Assembly: GCF_009764265.1 (NCBI RefSeq)
Contig: NZ_RWIR01000062.1
Coordinates: 1 to 39,184, forward strand
Direction: 5' to 3'
DNA length: 39,184 nucleotides
From: Pseudomonas sp. PB101
GTDB taxonomy: Bacteria > Pseudomonadota > Gammaproteobacteria > Pseudomonadales > Pseudomonadaceae
Shown: positions 6,953 through 15,315 of the stretch, piece after piece
Layout of the letters: each line of letters begins with the position of its first letter
How positions within the stretch are numbered: the first letter of the stretch is position 1
The notes under the pieces: generated by a model
What the model was told of the DNA's origin: nothing
The model's input: the letters and a program-made list of their open reading frames with translations, nothing else
Database searches by the model: none
Translations under genes and position numbers: made by a program

Positions 6953-8113
6953 TCAGCGGCCTTTGAATTGGGCGACGTTGGCAGCGTGTGATTCGGTTTT
7001 CGCTACACCAGCGACCCCCAGTCGCTCACCCGTTTTCGCATCGAACAGCAGCACTTTCGCCGGATCGAATTGCAGGGTCAGGGTCTCGCCCACCGCCGGT
7101 GCCACGTCCGGTGCCAGGCGGCAGCAGACCTTGGTGTCGTTGAGGTTGACGAAGACCAGGGTGTCGGGCCCGGTCGGTTCGGTGACCTGGACTTCGGCAC
7201 GAATGGTCGGCAAACCGTTCGCTTCGCCGTTGGCCAGGATGATCTGCTCAGGGCGCATGCCGAGGATCACTTCGCGGTCTTCAAGACCGGCGTCCTGCAT
7301 GCCCAGCGGCAGTTCGCAGCGAGCCTGGCCGCTGTCGAGCAGCGCCAGCAGGCGACCGTCCTTGCGTTGCAGGCGCAGCGGGATGAAGTTCATCGGCGGC
7401 GAACCGATGAAGCTCGCCACGAACAGGTTGGCCGGGTTGTTGTAGATGTCTTTCGGCGTGCCGAACTGCTGGATGATCCCGTCCTTCATCACCGCCACCT
7501 TGTCGCCCAGGGTCATGGCTTCGATCTGGTCGTGGGTCACGTAGACCGTGGTGGTTTTCAGGCGCTGGTGCATCAGTTTCATTTCGGTGCGCATCTCGAC
7601 CCGCAGCTTGGCGTCGAGGTTGGACAGTGGTTCGTCGAACAGGTAAATCTTCGGCCGCCGCGCCAGGGCACGGCCCATCGCCACACGCTGCTGCTGGCCG
7701 CCGGAGAGCTGGCCGGGCTTGCGGCTGAGCAGGTGTTCGATCTGCAACAGCTTGGAAACCCGAGCGACCTCTTCGTCGATTTCGGCGGTCGGCATTTTGC
7801 GGATCTTCAGGCCGAAGGCGATGTTGTCGCGCACGCTCATGGTCGGGTACAGCGCGTAGGACTGGAACACCATGGCGATGTCGCGATCCTTGGGGCTCAT
7901 GCCGCTGATGTCGGCGTCATCCACCAGGATCGCGCCGCCGCTGATGGTTTCCAGGCCGGCGATGCAGTTCATCAGCGTGGATTTACCACAGCCCGACGGG
8001 CCGACCAGGATCAGGAACTCACCGTCATCGATTTTCAGTTCGATGTTTTTCAGGGTGTCCGGCAGGCCCGGGCCGTAAGTCTTGTTGACGTTGCGTAATT
8101 CGAGAGTTGCCAT
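6953..8113 (-). CDS. gtsD: Glucose ABC transporter ATP-binding protein GtsD
   Basis: MalK/UgpC-type ATPase that powers the GtsABC glucose importer at the inner membrane. The 386-aa protein shows Walker A GPSGCGKST near residue 40, Q-loop VFQSYALYP, signature LSGGQQQRVAMGRALAR, Walker B IYLFDEPLSNLDAKLR, and an H-loop in VYVTHDQIEAMTL. A C-terminal MOBE/TOBE regulatory domain follows (about 240-370, with GMRPEQIIL). Starts four bases after gtsC ends. Last gene of the gts operon. Specificity for glucose rather than another sugar is inferred from the surrounding Entner-Doudoroff cluster. Confidence 0.93.
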   Translation of the reverse strand: MATLELRNVNKTYGPGLPDTLKNIELKIDDGEFLILVGPSGCGKSTLMNCIAGLETISGGAILVDDADISGMSPKDRDIAMVFQSYALYPTMSVRDNIAFGLKIRKMPTAEIDEEVARVSKLLQIEHLLSRKPGQLSGGQQQRVAMGRALARRPKIYLFDEPLSNLDAKLRVEMRTEMKLMHQRLKTTTVYVTHDQIEAMTLGDKVAVMKDGIIQQFGTPKDIYNNPANLFVASFIGSPPMNFIPLRLQRKDGRLLALLDSGQARCELPLGMQDAGLEDREVILGMRPEQIILANGEANGLPTIRAEVQVTEPTGPDTLVFVNLNDTKVCCRLAPDVAPAVGETLTLQFDPAKVLLFDAKTGERLGVAGVAKTESHAANVAQFKGR

Positions 8114-8117
8114 GTTT

Positions 8118-8963
8118 CTACCCCTTGACCGCGCCGGACGTCAGCCCACGCAGGAAATACTTGCCAGCGAATATGTAGACCAGCAGTGTCGGCAGCCCGG
8201 CGATCATCGCGGCAGCCATATCAACGTTGTATTCCTTGGCCCCGGTGCTGGTGTTGACCAGGTTGTTCAGGGCCACGGTTATCGGCTGGGCATCGCCACT
8301 GGCGAACACCACGCCGAACAGGAAGTCGTTCCAGATCTGGGTGAACTGCCAGATCAGGCAGACCATCACGATCGGGATCGACATCGGCAGCAGGATCTTC
8401 AGGAAGATCGTGAAGAAGCCCGCGCCATCGAGCCGTGCGGCCTTGACCAGTGCATCCGGAATGCTCACGTAGTAGTTGCGGAAGAACAGCGTGGTGAACG
8501 CCAGGCCGTAGACCACGTGCACCAGCACAAGGCCCGTGGTGGTGTTGGCCAGGCCGAACTTGCCGAGGGTGAACGAGGCTGGCAGCAGCACGGTCTGGAA
8601 CGGCAGGAAGCAGCCGAACAGCAGCAGGCCGAAGAACAGTTGCGAACCGCGGAAGCGCCACATCGACAGCACGTAGCCGTTCATTGCACCGATGAAGGTC
8701 GAGATCAAAACCGCCGGCACGGTGATCTTCACCGAGTTCCAGAAGTAACCGCCAACCACGTCCCAGGCCTTGATCCAGCCGATGCCGTCGATCACGGTCG
8801 GCCAGCTCAGCAGGTTGCCGGTACGGATGTCTTCCGGGGATTTGAAGCTGGTCAGCAGCATCACGATCAGCGGAATCAGGTACACCGCAGCAGCCAGCAG
8901 AAGCGTGGCGTAGATCGCGATGCGGCTGAAACTCAGCGTCGGTTTTCCGAGTTGATTAGTCAT
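8118..8963 (-). CDS. gtsC: Glucose ABC transporter permease GtsC
   Basis: Inner-membrane permease of the MalG/UgpE (CUT1) type. The 281-aa protein has about six hydrophobic segments, starting with a helix near residues 12-33, and the cytoplasmic EAA loop VKAARLDGAGFFTIFLKILL that contacts the ATPase. Ends with the typical FLRGLTSGAVKG. Its start overlaps the end of gtsB by eight bases, which indicates coupled translation with the partner permease. Confidence 0.93.
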   Translation of the reverse strand: MTNQLGKPTLSFSRIAIYATLLLAAAVYLIPLIVMLLTSFKSPEDIRTGNLLSWPTVIDGIGWIKAWDVVGGYFWNSVKITVPAVLISTFIGAMNGYVLSMWRFRGSQLFFGLLLFGCFLPFQTVLLPASFTLGKFGLANTTTGLVLVHVVYGLAFTTLFFRNYYVSIPDALVKAARLDGAGFFTIFLKILLPMSIPIVMVCLIWQFTQIWNDFLFGVVFASGDAQPITVALNNLVNTSTGAKEYNVDMAAAMIAGLPTLLVYIFAGKYFLRGLTSGAVKG

Positions 8964-9864
8964 GGCGTTTGCCTCGCAGCTCGGAGTACAGGTACGGCAC
9001 GAGGATGGTCAGCACGGCGCCGAGCATCAGCATGGCGCTGGCCGAACCGATGCCCATCTGGCCTCGGCTGAAGGTGAAGGAATACATGAACATCGCCGGC
9101 AGGTCGGACGAGTAACCAGGACCGCCCGCGGTCATCGCCGCCACCAGGTCGAAGCTCTTGATCGCGATGTGCGCGAGGATCATGAAGGCGCTGAAGAACA
9201 CCGGGCGCAGGCTCGGCAAAACGATCTTCAGGTAGATGGTCGGCAGGCTCGCACCGTCGACTTGCGCGGCACGGATGATCGATTGATCGACACCGCGCAG
9301 GCCGGCGAGGAACATCGCCATGACAAACCCGGAGGCTTGCCAAACGGCGGCGATCACCAGGCAGTAGACGACGCGATCCTGATCCACCAGCCAATCGAGA
9401 CGGAAGCCTTCCCAGCCCCAGTCACGCAGCATCTTGTCCAGGCCCAGCCCCGGGTTGAGCAGCCATTTCCACGCGGTACCGGTGACGATCATCGACAGCG
9501 CCATCGGGTACAGGTAGACAGTGCGGATGAAGCCTTCCTTGCGAATGCGCTGGTCCAGCAGCACGGCGAGGAACACGCCCAGCACCAGGCTGATGCCGAT
9601 GAACATGCCGCCGAACAGCGCGAGGTTCTTGCTCGCGACCCACCAGCGGTCGTTGTCCATCAGGCGCATGTATTGCTGCAGGCCGACCCACTTGTAGCTC
9701 GGCATGAAGCTGGAGTTGGTGAAGGACAGAATGAACGTCCAGATGATGTAACCGTAGAAACCAACCAACACGATCAGCATGCTCGGCGCGAGTACCAACT
9801 TGGGTAGCCAGCGTTGCAGCGCATCGAACGGTGAGGCTTTGCTGAAAACCGCCACAGAGCTCAT
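8956..9864 (-). CDS. gtsB: Glucose ABC transporter permease GtsB
   Basis: Inner-membrane permease of the MalF/UgpA (CUT1) type, the partner of GtsC. The 302-aa protein has an N-terminal membrane helix (about 20-45) and further helices, with the EAA loop IIRAAQVDGASLPTIYLKIV near residue 215. It is separated from gtsA by 166 bp that contain a REPIN, so the message between binding protein and permeases can form a long hairpin. That is a known way to leave the binding-protein transcript more abundant than the membrane components. Confidence 0.93.
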   Translation of the reverse strand: MSSVAVFSKASPFDALQRWLPKLVLAPSMLIVLVGFYGYIIWTFILSFTNSSFMPSYKWVGLQQYMRLMDNDRWWVASKNLALFGGMFIGISLVLGVFLAVLLDQRIRKEGFIRTVYLYPMALSMIVTGTAWKWLLNPGLGLDKMLRDWGWEGFRLDWLVDQDRVVYCLVIAAVWQASGFVMAMFLAGLRGVDQSIIRAAQVDGASLPTIYLKIVLPSLRPVFFSAFMILAHIAIKSFDLVAAMTAGGPGYSSDLPAMFMYSFTFSRGQMGIGSASAMLMLGAVLTILVPYLYSELRGKRHD

Positions 9865-9900
9865 CGGGATAATCCAGTGTTAGAAATGAAGATCAAACCT

Positions 9901-9977
9901 GTAGGAGCCGGCTTGCTGGCGAAACCGGCGACACGGTGTGTCAGGTACACCGCTATCGCCAGCAAGCCGGCTCCTAC
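9901..9977. repeat. REPIN inside the gts operon, CCGGC type
   Basis: GTAGGAGCCGGCTTGCTGGC (9901-9920) and its inverted partner (9958-9977) lie between gtsA and gtsB, with about 35 bp of spacer. They form a stable intra-operon hairpin. Confidence 0.9.
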
Positions 9978-10030
9978 AATTGGCAGATCATCGATAATTG
10001 CCGCAGGGCGGGCCCGCGGCGACCTTGAGA

Positions 10031-11329
10031 TTACTGGGCAGCTTTGACAGCCGAAGCCAGTTGGGCGCTGGCCTTGGCCGGGTCTGCGTCCTTGTCGTTC
10101 ATGAAGTTGGTGACCACGTCGAAGATCGCGCCCTGCACGGCCAGGGAAGTGGCCATGTTGTGCGCCATGCTCGGTTGCAGGCCGCCGGTCTTGTCGTCCG
10201 CGATGAAGTCCTTCGCCGCCTTCTGCGCGCACTCGTCGAAGCCGAGCTTGTCCATTTCATTGAGCATGTCGTTACGCACAGGGATCGAACCCTTGTTCAT
10301 GCTGAAGACTTTCTGGAAGTCGGTGCCCAATGCGACCTTGGCCAGGTCTTGCTGGGCAGCGATGTCACCCTTGCGATCGGCCTTGAGCTTGAACACCGCC
10401 AGGGAGTCGATGTTGTAGGTGAAGGCTTTTTCGGTGCCCGGGAACGGCACGCACTGGTAGTCCTTGCCGGCGACTTTCTTCGCCGCGGTCCACTCGCTCT
10501 TCGCCCAGTCGCCCATCATCTGCATGCCGGCCTTGCCGTTGATGACGTCGGCGGCAGCGATGTTCCAGTCACGACCGGCGCGGTTCGGGTCCATGTAGCC
10601 GGTGATCTTTTTCAGCTCGGCGAACGACTTGGTCATCTCCGCGCCGGACAGGGTTTTCTGGTCCAGGTCGACCAGGGCTTTCTTGTAGCCGTCAGCGCCC
10701 ATGACCGAGAGCACCACGTCTTCGAACACGGTGCTGTCCTGCCAAGGCTGGCCACCGTGGGCGAGCGCGATGAAGCCGGCGGCCTTGAGCTTGTCGCCGG
10801 CGGCGTAGAATTCTTCGAGGGTGGTCGGGGCTTTTTCGATCCCGGCTTTCTTGAACACTTCCGGATTGATCCACAGCCAGTTGACGCGGTGGATGTTCAC
10901 CGGCACGGCCACGTAGTCGCCTTCGTACTTGACGGTGTCGGAGACTTTCTTCGACAGCAGGCCATCCCAGTTTTCCGACTTGGAGACTTCTTTCAGCGCG
11001 TCGGTGCTGAGCAGGCCGGTGCTGCCCCACTCCTGGATGTCCGGGCCTTTGATCTGGGCAACGCCCGGCGGGTTGCCGGCTACGGCGCGACTCTTGAGTA
11101 CGGTCATGGCCGTGGAACCACCGCCACCGGCGACTGCGCCGTCCTTCCAGGTGAAGCCGTCTTTTTCGACTTGAGCCTTCAGGACATCGACCGCTGCCTT
11201 TTCACCACCGGAAGTCCACCAGTGAACGACTTCAACGGAACCTTTGGATTCGGCGGCCAGGACACTGAGAGGGAGTGCAGACAGGGAAGCGAGAGAAATG
11301 ACAGTAGCGAGGCGAGAAATCGCATTCAT
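10031..11329 (-). CDS. gtsA: Periplasmic glucose-binding protein GtsA
   Basis: Extracellular solute-binding protein (family 1) that delivers glucose to GtsBCD. The 432-aa precursor starts MNAISRLATVISLASLSALP with a Sec signal peptide, likely cut after VLA near residue 25. The mature part begins with the family's typical VEVVHWWTSGGE and contains the SBP_bac_1 features GAVAGGGGSTAMTVLKSR and INGKAGMQMMGDWAKSEW. ATG 11329 is preceded by AAAGGTG and an AACAACAAGAAA run. Its promoter carries an operator also found before the AGE gene. First gene of gtsABCD. Confidence 0.95.
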   Translation of the reverse strand: MNAISRLATVISLASLSALPLSVLAAESKGSVEVVHWWTSGGEKAAVDVLKAQVEKDGFTWKDGAVAGGGGSTAMTVLKSRAVAGNPPGVAQIKGPDIQEWGSTGLLSTDALKEVSKSENWDGLLSKKVSDTVKYEGDYVAVPVNIHRVNWLWINPEVFKKAGIEKAPTTLEEFYAAGDKLKAAGFIALAHGGQPWQDSTVFEDVVLSVMGADGYKKALVDLDQKTLSGAEMTKSFAELKKITGYMDPNRAGRDWNIAAADVINGKAGMQMMGDWAKSEWTAAKKVAGKDYQCVPFPGTEKAFTYNIDSLAVFKLKADRKGDIAAQQDLAKVALGTDFQKVFSMNKGSIPVRNDMLNEMDKLGFDECAQKAAKDFIADDKTGGLQPSMAHNMATSLAVQGAIFDVVTNFMNDKDADPAKASAQLASAVKAAQ

Positions 11330-11338
11330 CTAGGAGCA

Positions 11339-11352
11339 CCTTTCTTGTTGTT
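11339..11352 (-). promoter_or_regulatory. A-rich Hfq/Crc-like motif in the gtsA leader
   Basis: AACAACAAGAAAGG on the minus strand runs into the likely ribosome-binding site of gtsA and is a strong match to AANAANAA. Crc control of glucose transport genes is established in Pseudomonas. Confidence 0.7.
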
Positions 11353-11385
11353 ATGCATGCAAGTCTGTTGCTTGCGCTGCATGGG

Positions 11386-11441
11386 ATTCTAAACAGGGGT
11401 CATCCCCTCGCAGGTAACGAAGGGATGCGCGAATGTCACCG
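11386..11441 (-). promoter_or_regulatory. gtsA promoter with shared bipartite operator
   Basis: On the minus strand CGGTGACAT (11441-11433), eight free bases and CCCTTCGTTAC (11424-11414) are followed, 22 nt later, by a -10-like TAGAAT (11391-11386). The -35 position is poor, as expected for an activated promoter. Both operator halves and both spacings recur exactly before the AGE gene. GltR (OmpR-type), encoded nearby, is the natural candidate protein; this is inference. Confidence 0.6.
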
Positions 11442-11446
11442 CATGG

Positions 11447-12706
11447 TTACATAGAACCGCTCTGGGACAACTGCGCCAGCGCTGTTGCCATGCTCGGTGC
11501 CAGCGCCAGGCGCGGAATCAGCACGGCTTGCCAGGCGTGGTAAAGGTCCGGTTTGCCGGGCCAGATATCGGCACTCGGGCGGTTTTGCGGATCGAGTTCG
11601 TGATACCAGCTGCCATCGCAACGGTCGATGAAATGACTGTCACAGAATTCCCAGAACAGTCGGTACCAGTGTTCGTATTGCTCTTCACCGGTACGCTTGA
11701 GCAAGGCACTGGCGGCGGCGCTGGCTTCGCAATGGGTCCAGTGCAGGCGATGGCGGACCACGGCTTTGTTGTCCCAGTCCAGGGTGTAGACGATCCCCGG
11801 CGCGCCATCGATGTTCCAGCCGTGGCGGCAATTGTGCTCGAAGAGTTTTTGCGCGTCGGTGATCAGCCAGCCCGGCGTGAGCATCCCCGCTCTCACCCGT
11901 GAAGCTTCCAGGTGCAGCAACAGCCGCGCCCATTCGAAACCGTGGCCCGGGGTGGTGCCGTAGGGGCGGAAACCGTCCGCCGGGTTGTCATGGTTGTAGT
12001 CGCGCAGCGGCTGCCAGTGGCGGTCGAAATGCTCGATGACCAGGTAGTCGTTGGCAGCGGCGTGACCATGGATCACTCGCTCGACAATCCGCTGGGCACG
12101 GCTCAACCAGCGGCTGTCGTCGGTGACATCGGCCATGGCAAGGAAGGCTTCGGTGGCGTGCATGTTGCTGTTGGCGCCGCGATAGGCTTCCTCCTCGCTC
12201 CAGTCGCGATTGAAGGATTCGCGCAGGGTGCCCTCCTCCTCGCTCCAGAAGTACGTGTCGATGATGTCGATTGCGTCTTCGAGCAAGGCTTGCGCACCGG
12301 GACGCTGTGCGACCAGCGCCGAACTGGCGGCCAGCGCGACGAAGGCATGCAGGTAGGCGTTCTTGCCGGTGTTGCCGTCGCGGTGTTCGGCAGTGGCGAA
12401 CCAGCCGCCGTGGACCGCATCGCGCAACGGACCGCGCAGGGCGGCAACGCCGTGATCGACCAGTTCGGCAAAACCCGGCAAGCCTTGAATGTGAGCCATG
12501 GCGAAGCTGTGGGTCATGCGCGCGGTGTTCATGGTCTGGGCTTGCGCATCAGGCGGCAGATGGCCGCGTTCGTCGAGATTGCCGAAACCTTCAGGCAGTT
12601 TCGAAGCCTTGGCAAACGCCAGCAGGCGCAAGCCTTCGGCGGCGAGCCATTGCTGATGGGCAGGTGCGTTCAGCCAACTGCTGAAAGCGGGTTGGAAGGT
12701 GTCCAT
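11447..12706 (-). CDS. AGE-family sugar isomerase (mannose isomerase-like)
   Basis: N-acylglucosamine 2-epimerase superfamily, an (alpha/alpha)6 barrel; the sequence is nearest in feel to D-mannose/YihS-type aldose-ketose isomerases. The 419-aa protein carries the family's active-site His residues in context: NSNMHATEAFL near 180, TTPGHGFEWARLLL near 245, and GKPDLYHAWQ near 390. I chose ATG 12706 because it begins the family-like MDTFQPAFSSWL and is preceded by a typical leader; an upstream in-frame ATG at 12751 would only add residues encoded by the A-rich leader. It lies directly before gtsA and shares its promoter motif, so it is probably co-induced with glucose uptake. The substrate (mannose/fructose or another aldose) is not determinable here. 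Confidence 0.85.
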   Translation of the reverse strand: MDTFQPAFSSWLNAPAHQQWLAAEGLRLLAFAKASKLPEGFGNLDERGHLPPDAQAQTMNTARMTHSFAMAHIQGLPGFAELVDHGVAALRGPLRDAVHGGWFATAEHRDGNTGKNAYLHAFVALAASSALVAQRPGAQALLEDAIDIIDTYFWSEEEGTLRESFNRDWSEEEAYRGANSNMHATEAFLAMADVTDDSRWLSRAQRIVERVIHGHAAANDYLVIEHFDRHWQPLRDYNHDNPADGFRPYGTTPGHGFEWARLLLHLEASRVRAGMLTPGWLITDAQKLFEHNCRHGWNIDGAPGIVYTLDWDNKAVVRHRLHWTHCEASAAASALLKRTGEEQYEHWYRLFWEFCDSHFIDRCDGSWYHELDPQNRPSADIWPGKPDLYHAWQAVLIPRLALAPSMATALAQLSQSGSM

Positions 12707-12714
12707 GGCGTACC

Positions 12715-12727
12715 TTTTTTTGTTGTT
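12715..12727 (-). promoter_or_regulatory. A-rich Hfq/Crc-like motif before the AGE gene
   Basis: AACAACAAAAAAA followed by GG on the minus strand lies 9-21 nt before ATG 12706 and is a strong AANAANAA match overlapping the ribosome-binding region. Confidence 0.65.
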
Positions 12728-12740
12728 ATGACTGAGGGGC

Positions 12741-12796
12741 AGCATAAACAACGGACGAAGGCGGGCTTGTAACGAAGGGGGTGGGTTATGTCACCG
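12741..12796 (-). promoter_or_regulatory. AGE gene promoter with shared bipartite operator
   Basis: On the minus strand CGGTGACAT (12796-12788), eight bases and CCCTTCGTTAC (12779-12769) are followed 22 nt later by TATGCT (12746-12741) as -10. This is the same architecture and spacing as at gtsA. Immediately upstream, TGTCAC and GTGACA form an inverted repeat around six bases, which may add a second binding unit here. Confidence 0.6.
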
Positions 12797-12840
12797 AGCT
12801 GTGACATTTGTCGAAGGGATAGGGTGAATGATCTGACGCC

Positions 12841-12929
12841 ATCGCGGGCAAGCCCGCTCCCACAGGTTTTGAGTCGATCACAATATATCGGTCGACACAA
12901 AACCTTGTGGGAGCGGGCTTGCCCGCGAT
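12841..12929. repeat. REPIN, CGGGC type
   Basis: ATCGCGGGCAAGCCCGCTCC (12841-12860) and its inverted partner (12906-12929) flank a spacer with GGTTTTG...CAAAACC that extends pairing. It separates gtrS from the AGE gene and probably marks the end of the edd-glk-gltR-gtrS transcript. Confidence 0.9.
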
Positions 12930-12948
12930 GAACGATAACGCGCAATAC

Positions 12949-14418
12949 CTATTCAACACTGCGGGGAAGCTGCAGGGTCACCCGCAACCCGCCCTCACGC
13001 AAATTTTGCAAGCTGACCTCACCCCCATGGCTATGGGCAATGTTGCGGGCAATCCCCAGCCCCAACCCATAACCCTGCTGCTGACCGGCCAGGCGGAAGT
13101 GCGGTTCGAACACTTGCTCCAGGCGCTGCTCCGGCACGCCCGGCCCTTCATCATCGACATGCAGGATGAACGCGCTTTCATCGTCATCGATGTGCAGGTG
13201 CGCGTTCTGCCCGTACTTCAGTGCATTGTCGATCAGGTTGCCGATGCAGCGCTTGAGCGCCAGCGGTTTGCCCGGGTACGCAGCCAATGCCCGCCCTCGC
13301 TGGGTCACGCGACCGTTGCCGTGGGGCGCAAGGTACGGCTCCACCAGGCAGTCGAGCACATGATTGAGATCCACCGGCTCGATGTTCTCGTGGATGTCGG
13401 TGTCCTTCACGCATTGCAGCGCACCCTTGACCAGCAATTCGAGCTCGTCCAGATCGCGGCCGAACTTGGTTTGCAGTGTTTCGTCTTCAAGCAGTTCGAC
13501 CCGCAGGCGCAATCGGGTGATCGGCGTGCGCAAGTCATGGGAAATCGCGCTGAACAATTGGCTGCGCTCGGTGAGGTAACGGCTGATGCGCTCGCGCATG
13601 GTGTTGAAAGCGCGCCCGACCTCGACCACTTCGCTGCCGCCGCCTTCGGCCACCGGCTCCACGTCAGCCCCCAGCGACAGATCCCGCGCGGCCCGCGCCA
13701 GGCGCTTGAGCGGACGACTCTGCCAGTGCACCAGCAGGCCGATGAACAACAGCAAAAAGCCGCTGGTGAGGACGATGAACCACACCTGCTGTGCCGGCAG
13801 GCCCTGCTCTTCGAGACTGGTGTAGGGCTCGGGCAGCAGCGAGGCGATGTACAGCCATTCGCCCGGCGCCATCTGGATCTGCGTGACCAATACCGGCGGG
13901 TTCACCGGCTCCAGCGTCAGCGCGTAGTGCGCCCAGGAGCGCGGCAACTCATCGAGCTTCAGGCCGCCATTGAAGATGCGCAGGTCTTCCGGGCTGACGA
14001 AGGTCACCGAGATGTCCGTGTCCTGGCCGAGGGACTGGCGCAGCACTTCGTCCACCGCTTTGAGCACCGCTTCTTTGCGCGGGGTGATGGGCAGCACTTC
14101 CATGCCCAGGGGTTTGTCATTGAGCGTCACCACGAACCGAGTGCCGCCCATGCTGCGCAACTGGTCGAGCACCAGGGGCCGAAACGCCACCGGCAAGGAA
14201 CGGAAATAACTGACGCTGGCCGTCATCGAATGGGCCAGGCTGCGGGCGCTGGTGACCAGGCCTTCGAGCTGCGTGGCGCGCAGCTGCGACACCCAGATCA
14301 CACTCGACAACGCCTGGGCGAACAACACGGCCAGCAAGGTCAACAGCAACATCCGCCCGAGCAGCGAACGCGGCATTGGCACCCTGGCGGCGAGCTTGCG
14401 CAAAGACTCAGTGACCAT
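12949..14418 (-). CDS. gtrS: Sensor histidine kinase GtrS (glucose-responsive)
   Basis: Inner-membrane sensor kinase paired with GltR. In P. aeruginosa GtrS senses 2-ketogluconate and 6-phosphogluconate. The 489-aa protein has a first membrane helix (about 20-42, LLLTLLAVLFAQALSSVIWV), a periplasmic domain to about 160, a second helix (VWFIVLTSGFLLLFIGLLVH), HAMP, HisKA with AISHDLRTPITRL (phospho-His near residue 245), and HATPase with NLIDNALKYG, DDEGPGVPE and GYGLGLGIARN. I chose ATG 14418, which overlaps the gltR stop by 11 bases; a TTG at 14427 is the other option. Last gene of edd-glk-gltR-gtrS. Confidence 0.9.
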   Translation of the reverse strand: MVTESLRKLAARVPMPRSLLGRMLLLTLLAVLFAQALSSVIWVSQLRATQLEGLVTSARSLAHSMTASVSYFRSLPVAFRPLVLDQLRSMGGTRFVVTLNDKPLGMEVLPITPRKEAVLKAVDEVLRQSLGQDTDISVTFVSPEDLRIFNGGLKLDELPRSWAHYALTLEPVNPPVLVTQIQMAPGEWLYIASLLPEPYTSLEEQGLPAQQVWFIVLTSGFLLLFIGLLVHWQSRPLKRLARAARDLSLGADVEPVAEGGGSEVVEVGRAFNTMRERISRYLTERSQLFSAISHDLRTPITRLRLRVELLEDETLQTKFGRDLDELELLVKGALQCVKDTDIHENIEPVDLNHVLDCLVEPYLAPHGNGRVTQRGRALAAYPGKPLALKRCIGNLIDNALKYGQNAHLHIDDDESAFILHVDDEGPGVPEQRLEQVFEPHFRLAGQQQGYGLGLGIARNIAHSHGGEVSLQNLREGGLRVTLQLPRSVE

Positions 14419-15139
14419 TGCCGGCAACCACGTTGGCTGCCAGTTGGTAGCCGCTGCCGCGCACGGTACGAATCAGCCGTGGAGGTTTTTCCGTGTCGCG
14501 CAGGCGCTGGCGCAAACGACTGACCGCCATATCGACAATCCGGTCGAGCGGCATCAGGTCCCGCCCTCGGGTGGCGTTGCCAATGGTGTCGCGGTCGAGG
14601 ATTTCCTGCGGGTGATCGAGGAACAGTTTCAGCAGCGCGAAGTCGGCGCCCGAGAGAATCACTTCTTCGCCGTCGATGTGGAACAGCCGATGGCTGACCA
14701 TGTCCAGGCGCCAGTCATCGAAGGCCAGCACCTCACCGCCGTTACGTTCCTGGCCGAACTGCGCGCGTCGCAGCAACGCCTTGATCCGTGCCTGCAACTC
14801 TCGCGGGCTGAACGGCTTGCCGAGGTAATCATCGGCACCCAACTCCAGGCCGATGACACGATCGGCTTCGTCGGAACTGGCGGTGAGCATGATGATCGGC
14901 ACTTGCGCCTGGCGTGGATGCTGGCGAATCCAGCGGCACAGGCTGAAGCCGTCTTCGTCGGGCAGCATCACGTCAAGGATCACCAGGTCGGCCGACGCAT
15001 CGTTCAGCGCCTGTCGAAAGCCGGCGCCATCGGCGGTGGCACGCACCTGAAACCCGGCGCGGGTCAGGTAGGTGTCCAGCAACTCGCGTATCTCTTGATC
15101 GTCATCGACCAACAAAATCGACTTGTTGACTGAGCTCAC
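14408..15139 (-). CDS. gltR: OmpR-family response regulator GltR
   Basis: Controls glucose transport genes with its kinase GtrS. The 243-aa protein has a receiver domain (about 6-118) with acidic pocket VDDD, phosphoryl-acceptor Asp56 in VILDVMLPD, MLTAS and GKPFSPREL. A C-terminal winged helix (about 145-235) follows, with DRIVDMAVSRLRQRL and IRTVRGSGYQL. It starts with GTG at 15139, preceded by AAGGACG and an AACAACAAG run. A 176-bp gap with a REPIN separates it from glk. The shared motif before gtsA and the AGE gene is a candidate binding site. Confidence 0.92.
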   Translation of the reverse strand: MSSVNKSILLVDDDQEIRELLDTYLTRAGFQVRATADGAGFRQALNDASADLVILDVMLPDEDGFSLCRWIRQHPRQAQVPIIMLTASSDEADRVIGLELGADDYLGKPFSPRELQARIKALLRRAQFGQERNGGEVLAFDDWRLDMVSHRLFHIDGEEVILSGADFALLKLFLDHPQEILDRDTIGNATRGRDLMPLDRIVDMAVSRLRQRLRDTEKPPRLIRTVRGSGYQLAANVVAGNGH

Positions 15140-15150
15140 GGGGCGGCGTC

Positions 15151-15160
15151 CTTGTTGTTG
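15151..15160 (-). promoter_or_regulatory. A-rich Hfq/Crc-like motif in the gltR leader
   Basis: CAACAACAAG on the minus strand leads straight into the AAGGACG ribosome-binding site of gltR and fits the AANAANAA target of Hfq/Crc. Confidence 0.6.
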
Positions 15161-15217
15161 GAATTGGGGCCGATTATGCCTGATGCACCTTGAAAAATTG
15201 TTGCCTGTTCTGGCCCC

Positions 15218-15300
15218 ATCGCTGGCAAGCCAGCTCCCACAAGGTTATGTACGCATTCTGAAAATGCCGGTGATCCTGTGGGAGCTGGCTTGCCAGCGAT
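15218..15300. repeat. REPIN, CTGGC type
   Basis: ATCGCTGGCAAGCCAGCTCC (15218-15237) and its inverted partner (15277-15300) lie between glk and gltR within what is otherwise a co-directional operon. Confidence 0.9.
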
Positions 15301-15315
15301 GAAGGCGACTCGATC

